From: Bacteroidales bacterium
Lineage (GTDB): Bacteria > Bacteroidota > Bacteroidia > Bacteroidales > UBA932
Length of the DNA stretch: 64,000 bases
Assembly: GCA_028724885.1 (NCBI GenBank)
Contig: JAQYTJ010000011.1
Coordinates: 124,001 to 188,000, forward strand
Direction: 5' to 3'
The stretch's first letter is position 1. The number at the start of each line of letters is the position of its first letter. The position numbers and the translations under genes are program-made. This document shows, one piece after another, positions 34,764 to 43,872 of the stretch. The notes under the pieces are model-generated. The model was given only the letters and a program-made list of their open reading frames with translations. It had not been told where the DNA came from and ran no database searches.

Positions 34764-36436
34764 TCCGGACGATAAGAGTCCTTCAAGGCCGCGGTCTTAT
34801 TGAATATGACTTCTGCATCTGTGCTGTCAGGATCTTTGAAGTAGTATCCGGTGCGCTCGAACTGTACGGCAATTCCGGATTTGTCGTCAAACAAGGCTGG
34901 CTCAGCATAGCCACTGCCAATCGTCAGGGACTCTGGGTTAAGATAATCCTTGTAGTCCTTGTCCTCAGGAATGTCGTTCATGTCTTCTTTCAGGAATAGA
35001 CGGTCGTAATCACGAATCGTGATTTTGCCTGCATATTCAGTTGACACCCAATGAATCGTGCCCTTGACTGAGCGCCACTCCCCTGCCCCAGGCCTAGTGG
35101 AAGGATCGTATGTGCATTTCAATTCAATTACATTTCCATCAGCGTCTTTCACTACCTCTTCGCACTTTATTATGTAGGTGTATTTAAGGCGTACTTCTCC
35201 GCCCGGCTTCAGGCGGAAGAACTTCTTAGGAGCATCCTCCATGAAGTCTTCTTGCTCGATGTATAACTCACCTGTGAACGGAACCTTTCGTTTTGCTCCT
35301 TCCGGGTCTGCAGGGTTCAGAGGACAGTCGAACCATTCGACCTTGCCCGCCTCCCAATTGACAAGCGTAACTTTGAGCGGATGCTGAACCACCATGTAGC
35401 GGTTCGAGCGAGCATTCAGATCCTGACGCACGCACCACTCCAGAAGCTGGATATCCATCATCTGATCGCGTTTCGAAACCCCTATCTTGTCGCAGAACAT
35501 CTTAAGGGCCTCTGGCGTATAACCGCGACGACGCACTCCGCATAACGTCGGCATCCGCGGATCATCCCAGCCAGCCACCAAGCCTTTCTGTACGAGTTCC
35601 AGAAGCTTTCTCTTGCTCATAAGAGTGTAGGTCAAGTTCAGCCTAGCAAACTCATACTGATGGGACGGGAATATATCCAGAGTCTGTATGAACCAGTCAT
35701 ATAAAGGCCGGTGAACATCGAACTCCAGGGTGCAGATGGAATGGGTAATATGCTCGATGGAATCGCACTGGCCGTGGGTGAAGTCATACATCGGGTAGAT
35801 GCACCACTTGTCGCCCGTGCGGTGATGGCGAGCATGCTTGATTCTGTAAAGAATCGGATCGCGCATCATCATATTCTTGGAAGCCATGTCGATTTTAGCC
35901 CTCAGCACCTTCTCTCCGTCAGCATATTTCCCAGCCTTCATGTCTCTAAAAATCCGAAGATTCTCCTCCACGCTGCGGTCCCTGTAAGGGCTTTTCTTGC
36001 CAGGAGTTTCCACCGTCCCGCGGCCTTCGCTGATTTCTTCCTGGGTCTGGTCATCCACGTAAGCCAAGCCTCTGCGGATCAGTTCCTCCGCCCATTCGTA
36101 AAGCTGATCGAAATAGTCCGAGGCGTAGCACTCCTTGTCCCACTTGAAACCCATCCAGCGAATATCCTCCTTAATCGCATCGACATATTCAGTGTCCTCC
36201 TTAGTTGGATTGGTGTCATCGTAGCGAAGGTTTGTCTTCCCGCCGTATTTCTCGGCAAGCCCGAAGTTGATGCAGAGGCTCTTGGCATGGCCGAGATGCA
36301 AATAACCGTTAGGCTCCGGCGGGAAACGGGTCTTTATCTCTTTCACCTTTCCGGACTTAAGGTCCTCCTCTATGATCTCCTCAAGGAAATTCAGTCTCTT
36401 CGGCTCCTCCGCCGTAGGATTCTTAGCTTCTTCCAT
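34760..36436 (-). CDS. glnS: Glutaminyl-tRNA synthetase
   Basis: GlnRS charges tRNA-Gln directly. The 558 residues match the E. coli enzyme length. The class I signature is PPEPNGYLHLGHAKS (HIGH region, about residues 39-53) and the KMSKS counterpart is TLMSKRKL at about 272-279. The C-terminal beta-barrel anticodon-binding domains are complete, ending DSYRPE. A -7 promoter box TATTTTTG (complement of 36,460-36,467) lies 23 bases upstream of the start. The long antisense frame at 35,711-36,601 is a shadow of this gene. Confidence 0.97.
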   Translation of the reverse strand: MEEAKNPTAEEPKRLNFLEEIIEEDLKSGKVKEIKTRFPPEPNGYLHLGHAKSLCINFGLAEKYGGKTNLRYDDTNPTKEDTEYVDAIKEDIRWMGFKWDKECYASDYFDQLYEWAEELIRRGLAYVDDQTQEEISEGRGTVETPGKKSPYRDRSVEENLRIFRDMKAGKYADGEKVLRAKIDMASKNMMMRDPILYRIKHARHHRTGDKWCIYPMYDFTHGQCDSIEHITHSICTLEFDVHRPLYDWFIQTLDIFPSHQYEFARLNLTYTLMSKRKLLELVQKGLVAGWDDPRMPTLCGVRRRGYTPEALKMFCDKIGVSKRDQMMDIQLLEWCVRQDLNARSNRYMVVQHPLKVTLVNWEAGKVEWFDCPLNPADPEGAKRKVPFTGELYIEQEDFMEDAPKKFFRLKPGGEVRLKYTYIIKCEEVVKDADGNVIELKCTYDPSTRPGAGEWRSVKGTIHWVSTEYAGKITIRDYDRLFLKEDMNDIPEDKDYKDYLNPESLTIGSGYAEPALFDDKSGIAVQFERTGYYFKDPDSTDAEVIFNKTAALKDSYRPE

Positions 36437-36459
36437 CTTTTCGTGAATATTTGGATTCG

Positions 36460-36467
36460 CAAAAATA
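36460..36467 (-). promoter_or_regulatory. -7 promoter element for glnS
   Basis: TATTTTTG on the minus strand fits TAnnTTTG exactly and lies 23 bases before the glnS start. No matching -33 element was identified. Confidence 0.45.
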
Positions 36468-36575
36468 CAAAGAACTCAGAAATAATGGAATGCCAGGGAC
36501 AATTAATCTTTGCCGCGCTTTCGGGATGTCGCCCAATGATTTCAGAAAAAAGAAGAAAGACTGAAAAGAAATCAG

Positions 36576-36583
36576 TAACTTTG
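36576..36583 (+). promoter_or_regulatory. -7 promoter element for yicC
   Basis: TAACTTTG fits TAnnTTTG exactly. It lies about 95 bases ahead of yicC, so the transcript would carry a leader that includes an inverted repeat: CGGGATA (36,594-36,600) and TATCCCG (36,611-36,617) with a 10-base loop. Confidence 0.5.
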
Positions 36584-36679
36584 TGCTTGGAAGCGGGATA
36601 GGTTTTGGTGTATCCCGGTCTGCATTTTTTATCCGAGGCGCATCAAGGAAGTAACGACTGCCTCAAAAATTTTATGAAT

Positions 36680-37600
36680 ATGATAAAGTCTATGACCGGT
36701 TACGGGAAGTCCGAAGTTCTATTGGACACTGGAAAATTAACGATTGAAATCAGAACACTCAATGGGAAAAGCTGTGATGTAGGCATCAAGACCCCGTTGC
36801 TCCCGAAGGACAAGGAGCTTCAAGTCCGTCAGGATATTACAGCGTCTCTCGTGCGAGGCACGATAGATTTTTTCCTGACGTGGGAGCCGAATGCAGCTTC
36901 CAGCGCTAAGGCAATCAATTCCGATCTAGTAGCAACATATTACGGTCAGATAATGGAAATTCGCCAGCATCTGGCCAGCACAGATAAGTTCGGCAAGGCT
37001 GGAAACGTAATTGGCAATGACCTCAGCATTGTAGACAACAATATTTTAGCCACTATCCTGCGATTCCCAGACGTGATGGACAATTCGAGGCAGGATGTCA
37101 TCAACGACGATAACTGGCAGGCCGTGCATAAAGGAATATGCGAGGCTCTTTCCGCCGTAAATGAATATCGCGCCAAGGAGGGAGTGGCGCTCTACAAGGA
37201 CGTGACTTCAAGGGTTACGAATATCTTGAATCTTGAAAACGAGGTGGAACGTTATGAGCCCGAACGCATTGCAGCCGTCCGCGAGAAACTGATGAAGGAT
37301 CTCGAAGATCTTCGTCAGAAGGTGGATCCGCAGAGGTTCGAGCAGGAGATGATTTTCTACATCGAGAAACTTGATATCAACGAAGAGAAAGTGCGCCTGC
37401 GCCAGCACTGCAAATATTTCATGGAAACCATCGACGGCGAGCCATATCCAGGGAAAAAACTGGGCTTCATCATACAGGAAATGGGACGCGAGATCAACAC
37501 TACCGGTTCCAAGGCCAACCACGCCGACATCCAGAAGTGCGTGGTTCGCATGAAAGACGAACTCGAGAAAATCCGCGAGCAATCTATGAACATCCTCTAA
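36680..37600 (+). CDS. YicC/YloC family endoribonuclease
   Basis: The start is placed at 36,680 because family members begin with MIKSMTGYGKSE; an ATG two codons earlier (36,674) is equally readable. The product has 306 residues. The N-terminal YicC_N domain includes SMTGYGK and RTLNGKSCDVGIKTP; the C-terminal domain (DUF1732) ends with ANHADIQKCVVRMKDELEKI and RE near the C-terminus, as expected. YicC proteins are endoribonucleases affecting small RNA turnover and stress responses. It is divergent from glnS. A 5' leader of about 90 bases contains a small hairpin. Confidence 0.92.
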   Translation: MIKSMTGYGKSEVLLDTGKLTIEIRTLNGKSCDVGIKTPLLPKDKELQVRQDITASLVRGTIDFFLTWEPNAASSAKAINSDLVATYYGQIMEIRQHLASTDKFGKAGNVIGNDLSIVDNNILATILRFPDVMDNSRQDVINDDNWQAVHKGICEALSAVNEYRAKEGVALYKDVTSRVTNILNLENEVERYEPERIAAVREKLMKDLEDLRQKVDPQRFEQEMIFYIEKLDINEEKVRLRQHCKYFMETIDGEPYPGKKLGFIIQEMGREINTTGSKANHADIQKCVVRMKDELEKIREQSMNIL

Positions 37601-37666
37601 GGCTGGGATACCTGTAAACAGAACGCTCAATTCAAGAGCCTGCCGGAGAAGCTATTTCGACATATT

Positions 37667-39028
37667 TCAAGACTCAGCTTCGGAGCCAGGCGGATTGCCG
37701 TCGGGCTGGAGCGAGGATGGGATAATGGTTCCAGTAGTTGTGAGGGTACCTTTGGCTGAACCTCGCTTGGGAGCCAGATGCAATGACTCGAGCTTCTGGA
37801 TTTTCTGAATGACGCTCTGTCTTGAGTCCTTAAGCTTGAAAGCAGCCTCTTTATAGGCATCGGTAGCTTTCTGCAGGCTATCCCCAATATTCGAGAAGGA
37901 ATTCATCCAAGCCTGTAGAGCTGACATCAGTTCAGCTCCCGTCTTATAAACGTCTGCAATGTTCTTGTTCTGCTCAGCCTGCTTCCAAGCCATCTGTATC
38001 ATATTCAGAACAACGATCAATGTGACGTGGCTGACTATCAGCACGTTCTTGTTCATCGCCTCCTGCCAGAGTGATGGTGTTTTCTGAAGCATCAGCAGGA
38101 AAGCCGAGTCGTTAGGGATATACATTATGTTGTAGTCCACCTTCCGCATATTCTCTGGAACGTAAGCAGCATAGTCCTTTCCTGCCAGTTCTTCGACATG
38201 CCCACGGACGCTTCCAACGTGCTGGCGAGCGAACTTTTCTCTGTCCTCTTCAGTCTGGGCATTAATGTAATTGTTATAGTCCGTGAGGCTGACCTTTGAA
38301 TCCACCACGACCAAGGTGCTGTCGGGATAATACACCATTGCGTCAGGGATCATCGACCGACCAGTGTCGGACTTGATCACCTGACCGTTTTCGTCGGTCA
38401 TAGCTCTCTGAGTTACAAAATGAACGCCTTCCACCAAGCCTGCGTTCTTGAGGTCATCCACGAGGGACATCTCCCCGAAGTTGCCCTGAACCTTTGATTT
38501 GCCGGTCAGGGCGTTGGCTAGATTGCGAGCCTCCTCCCCTACGTCTTTAGACTGCTTGAGCACGTCCTCGATATGCTGCTTCAGCTGGGCACTCTGCTCT
38601 GTGGCCTTATCCTGCGACTCTTTCACAGCCTTGCCGAACTCGCTGAACTTATCATTAATCGGCTTCAGAAGCTCGCTGATCGACTCTGCACTCTGTTTCT
38701 TGAATATCTCGCTATTGTCAGCAGTCAGCACCCGGAAAGACTCCTTCAGTTGAGAGAGATCCTTCCCGTGCTGCTCCTTCAGCATATTTTCATATTCCTC
38801 CCTCGAAGCCAGGCGGCTCGAAAGCGCAGCATTTTCACCGCTCAGCCTAGTCACTTTTTCCTGATACTCATCCAGTTTGTCATTATATTCCTTTGTCATC
38901 CTCTCCTTCTCGCCGCGGAAGCTTTCAGCGAGTTTAGCCCTCTCAGAGGAATTGTGCATAATCAGAAATATCACCGCAGCAACTGCCACCGCGGCAATTA
39001 TGAAAAATAATATCGTCATCGTATTCAT
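37667..39028 (-). CDS. rmuC: DNA recombination protein RmuC
   Basis: The start is set at 39,028 (MNTMTILFFIIAAVAVAAVI), giving about 453 residues; the frame extends 27 codons further without family similarity. A single N-terminal transmembrane helix (about residues 4-22) is followed by a long coiled coil (about 25-150) and the PD-(D/E)XK-like RmuC core. The core has VQGNFGEMSLVDDLKNAGL, DAMVYYPDSTLVVVDSKVSL and VSHVTLIVVLNMIQMAWKQ, all family landmarks. RmuC limits inverted-repeat recombination. The C-terminus (after about residue 420) is a low-complexity Ser/Thr/Pro/Gly tail. It is divergent from the LolC/E-like gene with only about 60 bases between starts. Confidence 0.93.
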   Translation of the reverse strand: MNTMTILFFIIAAVAVAAVIFLIMHNSSERAKLAESFRGEKERMTKEYNDKLDEYQEKVTRLSGENAALSSRLASREEYENMLKEQHGKDLSQLKESFRVLTADNSEIFKKQSAESISELLKPINDKFSEFGKAVKESQDKATEQSAQLKQHIEDVLKQSKDVGEEARNLANALTGKSKVQGNFGEMSLVDDLKNAGLVEGVHFVTQRAMTDENGQVIKSDTGRSMIPDAMVYYPDSTLVVVDSKVSLTDYNNYINAQTEEDREKFARQHVGSVRGHVEELAGKDYAAYVPENMRKVDYNIMYIPNDSAFLLMLQKTPSLWQEAMNKNVLIVSHVTLIVVLNMIQMAWKQAEQNKNIADVYKTGAELMSALQAWMNSFSNIGDSLQKATDAYKEAAFKLKDSRQSVIQKIQKLESLHLAPKRGSAKGTLTTTGTIIPSSLQPDGNPPGSEAES

Positions 39029-39075
39029 GGGATATAAAGATAGCCATAATCGCAGAGAATCGTATAAAATTTCTC

Positions 39076-39083
39076 TATCTTTG
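39076..39083 (+). promoter_or_regulatory. -7 promoter element touching the start of the LolC/E-like gene
   Basis: TATCTTTG fits TAnnTTTG exactly and ends six bases before the ATG at 39,090. Transcription would start at or within a few bases of the start codon, so the mRNA should be leaderless or nearly so. Confidence 0.5.
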
Positions 39084-39089
39084 CGAAGT

Positions 39090-40310
39090 ATGAATCTGCC
39101 ATTTTTCATAGCCAGGCGTTACCTTTTCGCCAAGAAGTCACACAACGTGATCAACATCATCTCGGCGATAAGCGCCATAGGCATGGCTATCGGCACAGCG
39201 GCCCTGATAATCATTCTCTCGATCTACAACGGCTTCGACGAGCTGGTGAAATCCACGCTGAGCAACGTGGAACCGGACATACTCGTCTCCCCTACTAAAG
39301 GAAAGGTTTTCCTGCCAGATTCCACAGCGCTTGAAAAACTTTGGAAATCCCCCACCGTCAGCAGCATCAGCCAAGTGCTGCAAGAGAATGTGTTCATAGA
39401 TTATGAAGGGCACCAGAGCGTTGCAAAGGCGAAAGGCGTCGATCTTGAATATGAAGCCAGCTCGCCCCTGCCAGGCAATATCGTTCAAGGCGATTTCGTA
39501 TTGCACAAGGGAGAACTGCCGCAGATGGTTGTGGGCCTGGGGGTTGCGAACAGGCTTGGAATAAACACGAATTTCCTCTCGAAAGCAGAGCTCTTCTTTC
39601 CGATGAGGGACAAGAAGATTTCATTGGTTAATCCAATGGCATCCATTAAAACTGCCAGGGTGAAGCCATCCGGAATATTCACTGTGAATCAGAGTGTTGA
39701 CGAGGAGCTGGTGCTGCTTCCTATTGAGGTGATGAGAGAGCTGCTAGCCTACGATAAGGAAATTTCAGCCTTGGAGATAAGGCTTGAGAATCCATCCGAT
39801 AAGGCCGTGCGAAAAGAGATTAAGAATATTAAGAAAACTCTCGGGACAGATTTCATAGTTCAGGACCGCTTTCAGCAGAACACTTCCCTGTACAAGATGA
39901 TGCGCTACGAAAAGGCAGCTATTTTCCTAATACTCATATTCATAATCATCATAATAGCTTTCAATGTCTTTGGCAGCCTCACGATGCTCATCATTGAGAA
40001 GAAGAATGACATCGAGACCTATCAAAGCATGGGGGCAACGGACAAGTTGATTATGAATATATTCACTCTGGAAGGGTGGCTGATCTCGTTGTCTGGACTG
40101 GCCGCCGGCCTTGTCGTTGGCATAACCTTCGCTCTTCTGCAGCAGAAGTTCGGCTTCATAAAGATGCCAGGAAACTTCCTTGCGAATGCTTATCCTGTGA
40201 TTCTTCAATGGACCGACATCCTAGCCACAGTAGTCGGAGTCGCTCTCATAGGCTACCTGATTGCCCTACTGCCTGCCAGAAAGAATATTCCTAAGCAAGA
40301 GAGGAATTAA
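39090..40310 (+). CDS. LolC/LolE/FtsX-type ABC transporter permease
   Basis: The start at 39,090 (MNLPFFIARRYLFAKKSH) matches the conserved N-terminus of lipoprotein-releasing permeases; the longer frame from 38,877 overlaps rmuC and is not supported. The product has 406 residues: TM1 (about 26-48, SAISAIGMAIGTAALIIILS), a large periplasmic domain (about 50-265), and three C-terminal TM helices in an FtsX domain (from about 272). The likely role is moving lipoproteins from the inner membrane to the outer membrane carrier, together with a LolD-type ATPase encoded elsewhere. No ATPase gene is adjacent. Confidence 0.88.
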   Translation: MNLPFFIARRYLFAKKSHNVINIISAISAIGMAIGTAALIIILSIYNGFDELVKSTLSNVEPDILVSPTKGKVFLPDSTALEKLWKSPTVSSISQVLQENVFIDYEGHQSVAKAKGVDLEYEASSPLPGNIVQGDFVLHKGELPQMVVGLGVANRLGINTNFLSKAELFFPMRDKKISLVNPMASIKTARVKPSGIFTVNQSVDEELVLLPIEVMRELLAYDKEISALEIRLENPSDKAVRKEIKNIKKTLGTDFIVQDRFQQNTSLYKMMRYEKAAIFLILIFIIIIIAFNVFGSLTMLIIEKKNDIETYQSMGATDKLIMNIFTLEGWLISLSGLAAGLVVGITFALLQQKFGFIKMPGNFLANAYPVILQWTDILATVVGVALIGYLIALLPARKNIPKQERN

Positions 40311-40378
40311 GGTACTGCCCTGATTCGTGATGATTTTTAAATGCATGACATTATCGTAATCAGGAATAAGAATTAACT

Positions 40379-41395
40379 CTAAAGTTTTTTCTGAATTTCA
40401 AGAATTTTCTCAATGCTGAGCGTTGTATTATGTGCAACATCATCCGGTTTCATGCCTGATTTCAGCAAATTTCGCGCAACCATTGCCAGGCTTTCTGACC
40501 GTCCCTTATCGATCCCTTTTACGAGTCCTTCAGCTCGTCCTTCGGCTCGTCCTTCGGCAAGGCCCTCTGCACGTGCTTCGTGACGCACGGTCTCCCGCAG
40601 ATCTTCTATATCCCATTGTGTCAGCATATCTCTCTCGTATTTCATTACTTCTTGAGGAGTAAATTTAGCAATTTCCGCCCGTTCAAACAACATCTCGAAA
40701 AACTTCCCTTCCAGGTACTTCGGCCTTTTATCAAAAGTGGTCATGTTGTGCAAGGCATAACAGAACTTATCAAGCACAGTCGCAGCAGGTGAGTCAATCG
40801 GCTCATGGTACTTCGGAAGCTCCAACGTGATATACTTTATCTTATCAGTCATAAGATGCCTGTCTCCCAGATCAGTGATGGCATACTCATGCTTAATCTC
40901 TACGGAACCCTTATTGTCATCATAATTCATTAATGCGATGACATACGATGGAGAATAGGAATATTTCTCCTCTTTTCCACGACCCCGTATTTCTTCCAGG
41001 GAAATACCTACCCCAGCATCGTGCTGCTCCTGAATGATATACGTAGAGTATAAGAGAAGCCTGTCGTGGAAATGTTCCGTCCTTAGCGCCTGCATCTCCA
41101 CCGCAAACCTAGCCCCAGTTTCCGACTCATAACATTCCACGTCGACACGAATGCCATGGCCTTCCGGGATAGCGCTCTGGTGTTCCTGTGACGTGTAGAC
41201 TATCGAACTTATCTTACGCTCCGGGATGAGATGACGGAGCAGATATAGCAGCAAGTCGGGAAACTTTTCATCCCCGAAAAGCCGCTTGAACACCGTGTCA
41301 CTGATTACGTCGGCATACCTCTGCAGCATCCTTTTTTCCCTTACCTGTTTCTTACGGCCTTTGCCTCTTTCTTTGAAATTTTCCATGCCCTTCAT
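40379..41395 (-). CDS. Rpn/PD-(D/E)XK nuclease family transposase-like protein
   Basis: The start is set at 41,395 (MKGMENFKERGKG) because a TACCTTGC -7-like box lies just upstream; the longer frame begins at 41,443. The product has about 338 residues. The family start DVISDTVFKRLFGD (about residues 28-41) is followed by a PD-(D/E)XK core: VDVECYESE then FAVEMQ (about 85-101), giving the D and ExQ residues. The C-terminal tail has tandem AEGLAEGRAEGRAEGL units (about 276-291). Rpn proteins promote recA-independent recombination; many copies are host-resident. No terminal inverted repeats were seen around the gene. Confidence 0.87.
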   Translation of the reverse strand: MKGMENFKERGKGRKKQVREKRMLQRYADVISDTVFKRLFGDEKFPDLLLYLLRHLIPERKISSIVYTSQEHQSAIPEGHGIRVDVECYESETGARFAVEMQALRTEHFHDRLLLYSTYIIQEQHDAGVGISLEEIRGRGKEEKYSYSPSYVIALMNYDDNKGSVEIKHEYAITDLGDRHLMTDKIKYITLELPKYHEPIDSPAATVLDKFCYALHNMTTFDKRPKYLEGKFFEMLFERAEIAKFTPQEVMKYERDMLTQWDIEDLRETVRHEARAEGLAEGRAEGRAEGLVKGIDKGRSESLAMVARNLLKSGMKPDDVAHNTTLSIEKILEIQKKL

Positions 41396-41499
41396 TTTTC
41401 CGGCAAGGTAGCTCGAGTAAACAGAAATCAATGACAAAAACAAAAATTTCTATTAAAGAAACAGAAATTTTTATTTTTATGTAAAGAATATGCCGGTAT

Positions 41500-41524
41500 G
41501 CCCCCATGATGTCATGTAGGGGGC
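41500..41524. repeat. 6-bp GC hairpin in the Rpn-GH2 gap
   Basis: GCCCCC (41,500-41,505) and GGGGGC (41,519-41,524) can pair over a 13-base loop. It lies between the GH2 stop and the Rpn start on the same strand. It could be a GH2 terminator about 170 bases past the stop, but there is no T-run. Confidence 0.3.
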
Positions 41525-41695
41525 CGCATGACAAACCACGCTGGAGATCCTTGTACATGGCATCGGTTCGCTCGGCAAAAGCATCAACGAGAGATCGGCA
41601 GAATAATGTTTTTGGAATATTAAATAGAGTTTAGTTATCTAAACATGCAAACATTTCATCGAAGAAAAACGTACAGAAAGTCGGCAATCGGATAT

Positions 41696-43792
41696 CTACC
41701 TCAGCCTGGAGAGAGTGATTTCGTCGGTAGTGCCGTCGTCAGCAACGACTTTGAAGGTATCTTGATCGGTCTTGAGGCGAAGTGGGGCAAACTGCCAAAT
41801 AACGCGAGTGGATTCACCGGAGCCTTTCATTTTCTCGACTTGACGCCCGTTCTGATAGAGGGTTAGTGCCCTGGCGTTGCTGTAGACTTTAAGATGCAGG
41901 TCCTCACCGGCAGGATAATATTTCAATCGGCGGCTAGTGAAATACACCGTGGTCTCCGACTTATTCCAAAGTGATTTGTAGAAATAGAATACGTCCTTCT
42001 TCGTCTGGCGGTCACGGGTCACGAGGCCTTTGTCGTTCATATACTTGCGGGCAGGATTCTCCTTGAAAGTCTCCCCATTGTCAGAATCCATATAGCCTTC
42101 TTGACGACCTGAAACGGGAAAGTCGAACAATACCCATACGGATGTAAAATTCAGCCAAGGCATCTGGCGAATCTGACGCCAGTAGGATTCGTGGAACATA
42201 TTCCCGAATTCCTCAAAGTGGCAAGCATCATCTTTCTTAACCCTAGCAGGATCCCAGACATGGGAGAATGGATTAATGCCGGCTCCATATTCAGATACAT
42301 TGGTTACCCCCATCTTGTTATGAATCTCCTCCATATCTTTTGAGAAAGCCTCTAAATTGCCAGCATCATAGTACCAGCCATTGTAGCGATTTTCCGAGAG
42401 GTAATCCACCTTAAGATCTGTGTATCCAGGGCGCTTGACGGCAGAGTCGTCAGACACGCCAACATACCTCCAAGGATCGAGTGACTTAGCGAACTCATAA
42501 AGCTTCCCAGTCTGGTAAACGACAGCGTCGGCATCGAATCCGCCTTGGAGAGAATCTTTGTTACCCCAAGAGTCTAGCTCATTCCACATGCCCCAGAAGC
42601 AGATGCTAGGATGATTGAACAGATTGTTTATCATCTCTTCCATCTGATCGTGTATGTTGTTGAAATATGCCTGCCTGGCATTGACCCCACAGACATTCAC
42701 CCATGGAATCTCGGTCTGGACTATTATGCCGAGAGAATCAGCCTGCTGATAGGAAAAATCATTGTGCGGATAATGAGCCAGCCGAAGGAAATTAGCCCCC
42801 AATTCTTTGATCATGCGATAATCCCGACGATAATCATCATGAGTCAGAGCCGTGGCCTTGCCATCCATATCCTGATGCATGGCTACCCCTCGAAGCGGAT
42901 ATGGCCTGCCATTCAGGCAGAATCCGTTCTCCGAATCCATCTGATAATAACGGTAGCCTACCTTCGTCTCCGCTATATCCAGCATCCTCTTCCCCTCGAA
43001 AAGCTCGACCCTGACCGTGTACAGGTAAGGATCCTTGACTCCGTTCCAGAGATGCAGGCCGGATACTATGAATTCATGCCTATAATCATATTCAGAGAAT
43101 GCCTCGATATCGACCTTACGATCAGCCTGATACCCTAGGCTTCCGTCCGCCTCGATGAGCTGAGTTCTAACGTTCACCGTAATGCCACGATTGCTGGTGT
43201 TCACGACTTTAGTCTTAACCACTGTCGAAACCTTATTTGGAGCCACTTCAGGCGTCTCCACCCTCAGGCGGTAAAGGCCATAGGATTCAGGCGAGAAATA
43301 AGCTTTCTCCATCTGGACAAGGTACACGGGATTATGCAGCCCACCATTCTTGTTGAAATCTGACTCAACCGGGATGATGTCGAGATCCCTCCTATTGTCG
43401 CAAATGACTTCAACCTCATTAATACCTTTTTTAATAGCTTCAGTAATATTCACTGGAAACGCAGTGTAGCCCCCTCTGTGGTCGGCAACCTGAACGCCAT
43501 TCACTTTCACTATCGCCTTCTGAGCCGCTCCTTCAAACACAAGGAAATGGTCAGCCTTAGCATCATTAACTCTGAATTCGGTCTTGTATGTCGCATCCCC
43601 ACGGTAATATGCCTTTGAATGGCCATCCTCAGCATTGTAGGAATGAGGAATCGTCACATCCTCCCATGAAATTCCATCTTTGCTGAACTGCCAGTCTTTC
43701 AATTCTACCTGCCTTAAACCACGAATCTGCGCATTAGCTGAGATGGCAGAAATCATTGCCAGGATAGCGGCAAATAAGATATTTCTTCTCAT
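41696..43792 (-). CDS. Glycoside hydrolase family 2 enzyme (beta-galactosidase-like)
   Basis: The product has 698 residues with a signal peptide ending ISANAQ (about residue 21), so it is periplasmic. Domains in order are the sugar-binding jelly roll (about 30-175), an Ig-like domain (about 180-285), the TIM barrel (about 290-600) and a short beta domain. The acid/base is Glu405 in GMWNELDSWG, and the nucleophile is Glu501 in SEYGAG, the standard GH2 pair. The TIM start LRGVAMHQDMDGKA is typical. Substrate could be a beta-galactoside, beta-mannoside or beta-glucuronide; the sequence does not decide. The gene is divergent from the LTA-synthase-like gene and is not beside susCD. Confidence 0.9.
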   Translation of the reverse strand: MRRNILFAAILAMISAISANAQIRGLRQVELKDWQFSKDGISWEDVTIPHSYNAEDGHSKAYYRGDATYKTEFRVNDAKADHFLVFEGAAQKAIVKVNGVQVADHRGGYTAFPVNITEAIKKGINEVEVICDNRRDLDIIPVESDFNKNGGLHNPVYLVQMEKAYFSPESYGLYRLRVETPEVAPNKVSTVVKTKVVNTSNRGITVNVRTQLIEADGSLGYQADRKVDIEAFSEYDYRHEFIVSGLHLWNGVKDPYLYTVRVELFEGKRMLDIAETKVGYRYYQMDSENGFCLNGRPYPLRGVAMHQDMDGKATALTHDDYRRDYRMIKELGANFLRLAHYPHNDFSYQQADSLGIIVQTEIPWVNVCGVNARQAYFNNIHDQMEEMINNLFNHPSICFWGMWNELDSWGNKDSLQGGFDADAVVYQTGKLYEFAKSLDPWRYVGVSDDSAVKRPGYTDLKVDYLSENRYNGWYYDAGNLEAFSKDMEEIHNKMGVTNVSEYGAGINPFSHVWDPARVKKDDACHFEEFGNMFHESYWRQIRQMPWLNFTSVWVLFDFPVSGRQEGYMDSDNGETFKENPARKYMNDKGLVTRDRQTKKDVFYFYKSLWNKSETTVYFTSRRLKYYPAGEDLHLKVYSNARALTLYQNGRQVEKMKGSGESTRVIWQFAPLRLKTDQDTFKVVADDGTTDEITLSRLR

Positions 43793-43822
43793 TCGTTGTT
43801 TATCTTTTCATTTTAGAATTGG

Positions 43823-43859
43823 CAAATTTAGTAATAATCAATCGAATTCCTTAATTTTG
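43823..43859. promoter_or_regulatory. Divergent -7 elements for the GH2 and LTA-synthase-like genes
   Basis: TAAATTTG on the minus strand (complement of 43,823-43,830) faces GH2, 30 bases from its start. TAATTTTG on the plus strand (43,852-43,859) faces the LTA-synthase-like gene, 13 bases from its first ATG. Both match TAnnTTTG exactly. Confidence 0.5.
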
Positions 43860-43872
43860 CTAACGAATAAAT

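Noticed and set aside
35711..36601. Plus-strand open frame (296 codons) over glnS
   Set aside because: It is the antisense shadow of glnS, with no recognisable domains.
38877..39089. Longer start for the LolC/E-like permease
   Set aside because: The extension overlaps rmuC and its promoter region, while MNLPFFIARRYLF matches the family N-terminus.
40379..41395. Rpn-like gene as an active insertion sequence
   Set aside because: No terminal inverted repeats or target duplications were seen, and Rpn proteins are usually resident genes.
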